9,206 bases of DNA from JAUXEH01 sp965602945 (GTDB lineage Bacteria; Acidobacteriota; Aminicenantia; Aminicenantales; Aminicenantaceae): NCBI GenBank assembly GCA_965602945.1, contig CBFDBC010000154.1, positions 1 to 9,206 of the forward strand. The letters are read 5' to 3'. The translations under genes were made by a program, and so were the position numbers. The notes under the pieces were generated by a model. That model was given only the letters and a program-made list of their open reading frames with translations. It was not told the DNA's origin and did not search any database. Every line of letters begins with the position of its first letter. The stretch's first letter is position 1. This document shows positions 1-4,966 of this stretch, piece by piece.

Positions 1-1490
1 GTGCGTGTGTCCCGGCCGTAGGGGAACCACCACAGCAGATCCTTTTTCCTGGCGAAGTCGAAGCTCTGGTACTTGATGTTCATCAGCTCCAGCATGCCGT
101 AGGGCCCGTGCGAGCGGCCGAAGCCTGTCTGTTTGATACCTCCCCAAATGGCGTTCGGCTCGGGGAAGGTGGTCATGTGGTCGTTGACCGAGACCGTCCC
201 GGTCTCGATGGCGTCGGCCAGCGCGGACGCTGTCCGCCGGCTGCGGGTCCAGATCGAGGCCGTGAGGCCGTATTCCGAGTCATTGGCCAGATCCACCGCC
301 TCCTCGATCTTATCGAAGGTCATGATGGGGAGGGTGGGCCCGAAGGTTTCCTCCCGCATGATGCGCATGGAGTGGTCGACCTCGGTAAGGACCGCCGGCC
401 TCAGGAAGTATCCCTTCAGTTCCTCCACCCTGTTTCCCCCGCAGAGGAGCTCCGCTCCCCTGTCTACGGCATCCAGGATGTGTTCTTCGACCAGCTGCAT
501 CTGCGGGAGCGTGGTCAGGGGACCCAGGTCCGTGTCCTCTGCCAGGGGATCCCCCACTCTTATCTCCCTGGTCAGGGCCGCAACACGTTCCGTGAATTCC
601 GCGGCGATCTCTTTGTGGACATAGGCCCGCTCGATGGAGCCGCAGCTCTGGCCGCAGTTGCAGAACGCACCCCACACGGCCCCGCGGGCCGCCCGCTCCA
701 AATCCGCGTCGCGGCACACGATCATGGGATCCTTACCCCCCAGCTCCAGGGTGAGGTTGGTGAGGTTGCGGCTGGCCAGAGCCATGACCTTCTTCCCGAT
801 CTCGGTGCTTCCGGTGAACATGACCGTCCTCACGTCGGGTGATGTGATCAGTGCCTCGGCGTGCTGCGTCTTGCAGGGGATGACGTTCAGAACACCCGGA
901 GGCAGGCCGGCTTCCAGGAATATCTCACCCAGCAGAAGGCCGGTAAGGGCCGTGGTGCTGGAGGGACGCAGTATCGCGGTGTTCCCCGCCGTCAGGGCGC
1001 TCAGGCAGTCGAAGGCGGGGATGAGGAAGGGGAAGTTCCACGGCGAGATGATGAGGGTGGGGCCCAGAGCCTGGAAGCGGAACTCCGATTTCTTGTGATA
1101 GAAGAGGAAGATGTGCGGGTGGGACCTGCGGGGCCGGGAATTCTTGAGGGCGACACGGGCATAGTAGTCCAGGGCTTCGAGTACGGGGAAGACCTCCATG
1201 GCCCAGTTTTCCGGAGTGGGGCCGCCTTTTTCCCGGGCGATGATCTCCGCCGCCTCCGCCCCCCGATCGAGCAGGATTTTTTTGGCGCGCCGGAAGATCT
1301 GTTTCTTTTCGCCGGCCGGCATGTCCCGCCATTCCGGGAAGGCCGACCTGGCCGCCTGCACCGCCAGGTCACATTCGTGGTCAGACGCCTGGTGGAAGCG
1401 GCCCACCGGCTCCAGGGTAGCGGGGTTGAAGGATTCCTGGGATTCGTTCGTCTCGACGCGCCTGCCGGCTATAATCAGGCGCCCATCCAT
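1..1490 (-). CDS. Aldehyde dehydrogenase family protein, NAD(P)-dependent (C-terminus cut off by window edge)
   Basis: Oxidises an aldehyde to its acid with NAD(P)+, presumably in the cytoplasm, as there is no signal peptide; the substrate cannot be told. An uninterrupted frame of 496 codons runs from ATG at 1490 to the edge. Visible family motifs are PWNFP (N152), FTGSTEIG (225-232), the general base E249 in LELGG, the nucleophile C283 in a GQxC motif, and EETFGP (380-385). The spacing of 34 residues from E249 to C283 equals E268 to C302 in the classical ALDH enzymes. Two extra cysteines (C277, C279) lie just before the nucleophile. The usual family length is about 480-520 residues, so little is missing; the last visible stretch is aromatic (WWFPYG). 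The start is the first ATG after tatC, with GGAG about 5 bases upstream. It follows tatC by 22 bases on the same strand, so it is probably the third gene of the tat operon. Confidence 0.93.
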   Translation of the reverse strand, partial: MDGRLIIAGRRVETNESQESFNPATLEPVGRFHQASDHECDLAVQAARSAFPEWRDMPAGEKKQIFRRAKKILLDRGAEAAEIIAREKGGPTPENWAMEVFPVLEALDYYARVALKNSRPRRSHPHIFLFYHKKSEFRFQALGPTLIISPWNFPFLIPAFDCLSALTAGNTAILRPSSTTALTGLLLGEIFLEAGLPPGVLNVIPCKTQHAEALITSPDVRTVMFTGSTEIGKKVMALASRNLTNLTLELGGKDPMIVCRDADLERAARGAVWGAFCNCGQSCGSIERAYVHKEIAAEFTERVAALTREIRVGDPLAEDTDLGPLTTLPQMQLVEEHILDAVDRGAELLCGGNRVEELKGYFLRPAVLTEVDHSMRIMREETFGPTLPIMTFDKIEEAVDLANDSEYGLTASIWTRSRRTASALADAIETGTVSVNDHMTTFPEPNAIWGGIKQTGFGRSHGPYGMLELMNIKYQSFDFARKKDLLWWFPYGRDTR

Positions 1491-1512
1491 GGGTCTCCGG
1501 CCCGCCGGGCCC

Positions 1513-2295
1513 TTACCCGGAGAGGTCCTCCTCCGATTCCTTTTCCTTGCCACGCTCCCGCTGTCTCTGCTTGCCGACCACCAGGGCGATCAGGATGCTC
1601 AAACCGTATAGGGCCAGCATGGGGACGGCGATTATGCTCTGTGTGAACATGTCGGGCGTGGGCGTGATGACCGCCGCGATGACGAAAACCAGCAGCACGG
1701 CATACTTGAAGTGCTTGACCATCACACGCGCGGATATGAGTCCCATGCGGGCGAGGAAAAACACCAGGGTGGGCATCTCGAAGACCAGGGCGATCCCCAG
1801 GATGATCCGCATGGCCAGGCTGAAGTATTGGTCGATCGTGATGAGGGCCTGGAACTCCGCCCCCATGTTCAGGAAGAAGTTGCAGGCGAAGGGAAAGACC
1901 ACCAGGAAGGCGAAAGCCGCTCCTCCGGTGAAAAAGATCGTGGTGAGCATGACAAATGGGACGACGTTCTTCTTCTCCTTCTGATAAAGGCCGGGTGCTA
2001 TGAAATACCAGACCTGTAGGAACAGATACGGAGCCACGACGAAGATGGCGGTCAGGAAGGCTACCTTCATGTAGAGGAAAAAGGGGGCGGGGAGGGAGGT
2101 GAAAACCAGCTGCTCTCCCTCGGGGAGAAACCGTGTGATCGGCTTGGCCAGAAGGTTGAAGATGTCTTTGCTGAAGAACCAGGAGGGGATGACCGCGACG
2201 ACCACGGCGACAAAGGAATAGAAGATCCGCTTGCGCAGGTCCTCGAGGTGCTCGAGGAAAGTCATGTTGTCAGGAGTCTTTTTTTCCTTGCTCAT
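1513..2295 (-). CDS. tatC: Sec-independent (twin-arginine) protein translocase subunit TatC
   Basis: TatC is the polytopic inner-membrane receptor that binds twin-arginine signal peptides and, with TatA-type subunits, exports folded proteins. The 260-residue product is of normal length (about 240-260). Its N-terminus carries the family signature FLEHLEDLRKR (13-23). It is followed by SLPAPFF in the first periplasmic part, PGLYQKEKK (101-109) with the conserved acidic residue E107, the intramembrane E173 in FEMP, and ITPTPD (210-215). About six hydrophobic segments can be counted, and the tail after residue 241 is charged and probably cytoplasmic. The start ATG has GGAG four bases upstream. 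It lies inside the end of tatA, with a 26-base overlap, so the two are likely translationally coupled. There is no truncation or missing key residue. Confidence 0.97.
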   Translation of the reverse strand: MSKEKKTPDNMTFLEHLEDLRKRIFYSFVAVVVAVIPSWFFSKDIFNLLAKPITRFLPEGEQLVFTSLPAPFFLYMKVAFLTAIFVVAPYLFLQVWYFIAPGLYQKEKKNVVPFVMLTTIFFTGGAAFAFLVVFPFACNFFLNMGAEFQALITIDQYFSLAMRIILGIALVFEMPTLVFFLARMGLISARVMVKHFKYAVLLVFVIAAVITPTPDMFTQSIIAVPMLALYGLSILIALVVGKQRQRERGKEKESEEDLSG

Positions 2296-2620
2296 GCGGC
2301 TCCGTGTCCTCAGGAGGCTCTTCTGTATCGGGGAGTGCTTCGCTTTTCGGCTCGTCCGGGAAATCGTAGGGGTTTTCGGTTTCGGCAGGGGAGCTCCCGG
2401 TTATGTCCACGGTCTGTTCGATGTCCTTTTTGATCTCCCGGAATTCTTCCGCCGAGATCTCTTCCTCGATCTTTTCCTTGATCTCGTCTGAGGTCTTGCG
2501 GAATTCCCTCAGGGCTTTTCCGATGGATCTCCCCACCTCCGGCAGCTTTTTGGGGCCGAAGATGAGCAGAGCAATGCTCAGTATGATGATGAGTTCCTGA
2601 AATCCGATACTGCCAAACAT
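2270..2620 (-). CDS. tatA: Sec-independent protein translocase subunit TatA (TatA/TatB family)
   Basis: This is the small pore-forming or membrane-weakening subunit of the Tat export system. The 116-residue product has the standard layout. A short hydrophobic helix spans residues 7-20, the hinge is FGPKKLPE (21-28), an amphipathic helix follows (about 29-42, GRSIGKALREF), then a charged helix to about 70 and an acidic, proline-rich tail that is probably disordered. The glycine-proline hinge and the MFGSIG start favour TatA over TatB, though TatA is usually 60-90 residues and the long tail is TatB-like. No second TatA/B gene is in the window, so it may serve both roles. The start is set by GAGGT seven bases upstream and by a strong promoter about 30 bases before that. 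Its 3' end overlaps tatC in another frame. Confidence 0.95.
   Translation of the reverse strand: MFGSIGFQELIIILSIALLIFGPKKLPEVGRSIGKALREFRKTSDEIKEKIEEEISAEEFREIKKDIEQTVDITGSSPAETENPYDFPDEPKSEALPDTEEPPEDTEPHEQGKKDS
2279..2285 (-). other. A7 homopolymer inside the tatA/tatC overlap
   Basis: Seven A in a row on the coding strand lie where the end of tatA and the start of tatC are both read. In the tatA frame they encode Lys-Lys three codons before the stop. In the tatC frame they follow the start by a few codons. tatC is in the +1 frame relative to tatA, so loss of one A in the transcript would read tatA straight into tatC. This could be chance, since lysine-rich ends are common. Confidence 0.5.
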
Positions 2621-2635
2621 TTTATGAACCTCGAA

Positions 2636-2649
2636 CGCCGCGAGCGGCG
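2636..2649 (-). promoter_or_regulatory. Small GC-rich stem-loop in the tatA leader
   Basis: On the minus strand the leader reads CGCCG, loop CTCG, CGGCG: a perfect 5-bp stem. It lies between the predicted transcription start (about 2652) and the Shine-Dalgarno GAGGT at 2628-2632, three bases before the latter. It may protect the 5' end or set translation level. The role is inferred only from position. Confidence 0.4.
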
Positions 2650-2658
2650 GGCTAGGGA

Positions 2659-2687
2659 ACTATAACTTTTGGTCGGAAATAAGTCAA
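2659..2687 (-). promoter_or_regulatory. Sigma-70-type promoter of the tatA-tatC-ALDH operon
   Basis: On the minus strand the -35 box TTGACT (2687-2682) is followed by a 17-base spacer and the -10 box TATAGT (2664-2659). Each box matches the consensus at five of six bases. The predicted start is near 2652, giving a leader of about 32 bases with a Shine-Dalgarno. The local sequence is more AT-rich than the flanking genes. It lies back to back with the peptidase promoter. Confidence 0.75.
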
Positions 2688-2702
2688 GGTGTGGCTGTTA
2701 GC

Positions 2703-2731
2703 TTTACATGGATTCGATGCTCTGTTAGTAT
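2703..2731 (+). promoter_or_regulatory. Sigma-70-type promoter of the S41 peptidase gene
   Basis: The -35 box TTTACA (2703-2708), a 17-base spacer and the -10 box TAGTAT (2726-2731) make a near-consensus promoter. The predicted start is near 2738, only about 11 bases before the ATG at 2749, with GGAG in between. This placement rules against the in-frame GTG at 2689 as the start codon, since that would lie upstream of the promoter. Confidence 0.65.
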
Positions 2732-2732
2732 G

Positions 2733-2747
2733 GGAACACGGAGTTCC
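2733..2747. promoter_or_regulatory. Dyad GGAAC-N5-GTTCC over the peptidase transcription start
   Basis: Perfect 5-base inverted arms are separated by ACGGA. They begin two bases after the -10 box and cover the predicted +1 and the Shine-Dalgarno GGAG. The position would suit a repressor site, or a hairpin if transcription starts upstream of it. A dyad this short can occur by chance. Confidence 0.3.
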
Positions 2748-2748
2748 A

Positions 2749-4284
2749 ATGGCCAAGAAGTGGATAATCCTGGTTCTGTTCATCGGCGTGATCCTTACGC
2801 CGCCGTTGTGGGAAGAGGACACGTGGAAGCAGTCGATCGAAAAGATCAATACCATGTTTTCCCTCATCGAGGCGAATTATTACAAGGACGTGGATCACAA
2901 GGAACTGACCTATGCGTCCATCAAGGGTTTGCTGCCCACGCTCGATCCTCACTCCTATTTCCTGGATCCCACCAACCTGGCCACAATGACAGAGGACTAC
3001 AGAGGAAAGTACTTCGGGATCGGCTGCCTGATCCAGAAGCACGCCGACCTCCTGAAGGTGATATCTCCCATCGAGGGGGGGCCCTCCTACAGGCTGGGCA
3101 TCCTGCCCAACGACGTCATCTCCCATATCGACGGAGAGAGCACCAAACCCATCACCTCCTTTCAGGCCATGCAGAAGCTGCGTGGGGAGAAGGGCACCGA
3201 GGTCACCATCACCGTCGCGCGCGAGGGGGTTGAAGAGCCCATGGAGTTCACCATCGAACGGGAGGAGATCCCCCTGGAGAGTATCCGGTACGCATTTATC
3301 CTGAAGGACGACATCGGATACATCTACATCCGGAATTTCGCGGAGACCACGGGCCGTGAGTTCCGGGAGAAGATGGAGCTCCTGAAGAGCCAGGGCATGC
3401 AGAAACTGGTCCTGGATTTCCGCTACAACGGCGGCGGCACCTTCCTGCAGTCGCTGGAACTGTGTCAGGACCTGCTCCCCGAAGGGGCCGGCATCGTTTC
3501 CATCCGGGGTAGGAACCAGTACTACAACCAGGTTTTCGAGGCGGACAAGAACGGCCGGTACCGCGATGTCCCCCTGGTCATCATCATCCATGAAGGTACG
3601 GCCTCCGCCCCCGAGATCGTGAGCGGGGCGGTCAAAGACAACGACCGTGGGCTGCTCGTGGGTCAGAACTCTTGGGGGAAGGGACTGGTCCAGACCGTGT
3701 TCCGGGTCGGGGGCGACGCTGCCCTGGCGCTGACCACGGCGAAGTATTACACACCCAGCGGCCGCTCCATTCAGAGGGACTACACCCAGATCGAGGATTA
3801 TGTGAGCAATCAGGACGTCCCCGAAGAGTCGCGGGAAGTAGCCTACACCGCGGGAGGACGCAAGGTGCTGGGGCAGGGCGGCATCTCACCGGATTACGAA
3901 CTGGTCGACTCCTTCAAGCCTCTGACCTACTACCTGCTGGTGCACGGCTCCTTTTTCAACTATGCACGGCACTTCCATCTGAAGGAAACCCCCTTGTCGC
4001 AGCAGGTGGTGACCAGCGACGCCCTGCCTGCCGGGTTTGAGATCGACGATGCGGTGGTGCAGGACTTTCAGGTGTTCCTGGAAGGGCTCAACCTCGCATA
4101 CAAATATAAGACAGAGGAATTCGAAGAGGCCCTGCCGCAGCTTAAGCGGGAGCTGGAAAAGGAGCTCCATGCCTCGTTCCAAGGGCTTCAGGAAGGGGAG
4201 CGGATGTACAGGCTGAGCGATCCCCTGGTGCAGAAGGCCATCGAAGTCCTGCCCGAGGCTGAAAAACTCCTCCGCAGCAAGTGA
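2749..4284 (+). CDS. C-terminal processing peptidase, S41 family (membrane-anchored, PDZ domain)
   Basis: A Ctp/Tsp-type serine protease that cleaves proteins near their C-terminus in the periplasm or cell envelope. The 511-residue product starts with a hydrophobic anchor or signal (residues 5-20) without a twin-arginine motif. A Ctp N-terminal helical part follows (LDPHSYFLDP, 65-74). The PDZ domain covers about 88-165 (YRLGILPNDVISHIDGE), and the peptidase core lies at about 185-345. The catalytic serine is S286 in GTASAPEI, the lysine K311 and the glutamine Q315 in SWGKGLVQ. Their spacing (25 and 4) equals S309, K334 and Q338 of Bacillus CtpB. Residues about 385-511 form a helical, charged C-terminal extension ending in LPEAEKLL, beyond the usual length of about 400-450. 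The start is the ATG with GGAG five bases upstream, just after a promoter. It is transcribed divergently from tatA. The natural substrate is unknown. Confidence 0.93.
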   Translation: MAKKWIILVLFIGVILTPPLWEEDTWKQSIEKINTMFSLIEANYYKDVDHKELTYASIKGLLPTLDPHSYFLDPTNLATMTEDYRGKYFGIGCLIQKHADLLKVISPIEGGPSYRLGILPNDVISHIDGESTKPITSFQAMQKLRGEKGTEVTITVAREGVEEPMEFTIEREEIPLESIRYAFILKDDIGYIYIRNFAETTGREFREKMELLKSQGMQKLVLDFRYNGGGTFLQSLELCQDLLPEGAGIVSIRGRNQYYNQVFEADKNGRYRDVPLVIIIHEGTASAPEIVSGAVKDNDRGLLVGQNSWGKGLVQTVFRVGGDAALALTTAKYYTPSGRSIQRDYTQIEDYVSNQDVPEESREVAYTAGGRKVLGQGGISPDYELVDSFKPLTYYLLVHGSFFNYARHFHLKETPLSQQVVTSDALPAGFEIDDAVVQDFQVFLEGLNLAYKYKTEEFEEALPQLKRELEKELHASFQGLQEGERMYRLSDPLVQKAIEVLPEAEKLLRSK

Positions 4285-4288
4285 CACA

Positions 4289-4307
4289 CCGGGGGGCGTC
4301 CCTCCGG
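4289..4307 (+). terminator. GC-rich hairpin after the peptidase gene (possible 3' end, no U-tract)
   Basis: Five bases after the stop codon, CCGGGGGG and CCCTCCGG form an 8-bp stem with one G-U pair and a CGT loop. No run of T follows on the plus strand, so it is not a classic intrinsic terminator. It may stabilise the 3' end or work with Rho. The stem would also form on the opposite strand. Confidence 0.4.
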
Positions 4308-4315
4308 GACCCACC

Positions 4316-4399
4316 CTGACCGTAAACCTCCCTGCTTCCAGGCTTGCTCTCCTCTTCGAGGAACGTAACCCCGCTCGCACCGGACGGCTTCCCGGTCAG
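4316..4399. other. Intergenic stretch closed by 7-base complementary arms, with internal hairpins
   Basis: CTGACCG (4316-4322) is the exact reverse complement of CGGTCAG (4393-4399). Between them lie CCTG-CTTC-CAGG (4331-4342) and TCCTC-TTC-GAGGA (4350-4362). ACCGG (4379-4383) could pair with CCGGT (4392-4396), which competes with the outer arm. The size (84 bases) and 7-bp closing stem recall a tRNA, but no T-loop motif or anticodon arm is present. It could be a structured RNA on either strand, a scattered repeat, or chance in GC-rich sequence. No convincing reading frame is seen here. Confidence 0.3.
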
Positions 4400-4411
4400 C
4401 TTCCCCGGCGG

Positions 4412-4440
4412 TTGGAAGGGGGCGGTGGTCGTGTTATAAT
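4412..4440 (+). promoter_or_regulatory. Sigma-70-type promoter of the rpiB-purine operon
   Basis: TTGGAA (4412-4417), a 17-base spacer and a perfect -10 box TATAAT (4435-4440). The -35 box matches consensus at four of six bases. The predicted start is near 4447, leaving a leader of about 52 bases before rpiB. No other good promoter is seen between here and mtaB, which supports one operon. Confidence 0.7.
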
Positions 4441-4444
4441 AGCC

Positions 4445-4469
4445 GGACCGATAAACCGGTCCCCGGTCC
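4445..4469 (+). promoter_or_regulatory. Leader hairpin of rpiB with a tandem CCGGTCC repeat
   Basis: GGACCG (4445-4450) pairs with CGGTCC (4457-4462) across the loop ATAAAC, at the very start of the predicted transcript. CCGGTCC occurs twice in tandem (4456-4462 and 4463-4469), so the 5' arm could pair with either copy. The Shine-Dalgarno begins 21 bases further on and is not covered. The role, if any, may be 5'-end protection or start-site control. Confidence 0.35.
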
Positions 4470-4498
4470 CCATCGGAATCCGCGAGCGTGGAGGGAGC

Positions 4499-4951
4499 AT
4501 GAGAGTCGGAGTCGCGTCTGATCATGCCGGGTACAAGCTCAAGCCGGGCATACTGGCATTCCTCGAAGAGCAAGGGGTTGAGACCGTCGATTACGGATGT
4601 GCGGAGGGGGAACGGGTGGATTATGTGGAATATGCGGTCAAGGCCCTGAAAGGTTATTTCGCAGGCGAATGCGACCGGCTGATCCTGATCTGCGGCACCG
4701 GGATCGGCATGTCCATGGTCGCCAATAAACATAAAGGAATCCGCGGGACCCTGTGTGTGGATGACTACATGGCGGAGATGAGCCGCGCGCACAACGATTC
4801 GAACTGCCTGGCCATCGGCGGCCGGATACTTCCCCAGGATGAGGCCCTGAACATCGTCCAGATCTGGCTCAGCACCGAGTATGAGGGGGGGCGCCATCAG
4901 GAGCGCCTGGACGAGATCGCCCGGATCGAGGAGAACAACTTCAAACCCTAG
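4499..4951 (+). CDS. rpiB: Ribose 5-phosphate isomerase B (RpiB/LacAB family)
   Basis: Interconverts ribulose 5-phosphate and ribose 5-phosphate in the non-oxidative pentose phosphate pathway, giving the precursor of PRPP. The 150-residue product has the usual length. Motifs seen are SDHAGYKLK with D8 and H9, the phosphate-binding and catalytic stretch ICGTGIGMSM with C65 and T67, AHND with H98, and the C-terminal TEYEGGRHQERL with R132 and R136; all match the E. coli RpiB active site. The commonly seen DYP is DYV here (V43). The ATG is preceded by GGAGGG 3 bases upstream; a longer in-frame TTG at 4412 falls on the promoter -35 box and is rejected. It is first in the purine-linked operon, with a 15-base gap to the SHMT-like gene. 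LacA/LacB isomerases are relatives, but no lactose or galactose genes are near. Confidence 0.95.
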   Translation: MRVGVASDHAGYKLKPGILAFLEEQGVETVDYGCAEGERVDYVEYAVKALKGYFAGECDRLILICGTGIGMSMVANKHKGIRGTLCVDDYMAEMSRAHNDSNCLAIGGRILPQDEALNIVQIWLSTEYEGGRHQERLDEIARIEENNFKP

Positions 4952-4966
4952 CGGAGGAGCGAACCC

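Noticed and set aside
108..842. Open frame of 244 codons on the plus strand at the left end
   Set aside because: Lies antisense to the aldehyde dehydrogenase, which has intact catalytic motifs in one uninterrupted frame.
1277..1283. A7 run (minus strand) inside the aldehyde dehydrogenase gene as a frameshift signal
   Set aside because: The frame is intact on both sides and a shift would quickly end translation; it encodes lysines in a helix.
2689..2748. Earlier GTG start for the S41 peptidase
   Set aside because: It lies upstream of the -35 box of a good promoter and lacks a Shine-Dalgarno; the ATG at 2749 has GGAG and gives a normal membrane anchor.
4365..4374. GCGGGGTTAC on the minus strand, like the end of a cyclic di-GMP-I riboswitch
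   Set aside because: The other conserved parts of that riboswitch (GGGCAAACC, ACGCAAAGCC) are absent around it.
4316..4399. Possible tRNA gene (7-bp closing stem, 84 bases)
   Set aside because: No T-loop motif (GTTCRA type), no anticodon arm and a competing stem at the 3' arm.
4412..4498. Longer N-terminus for RpiB from an in-frame TTG
   Set aside because: The TTG is the promoter -35 box, and RpiB proteins begin close to the SDHAG motif, as with the ATG at 4499.
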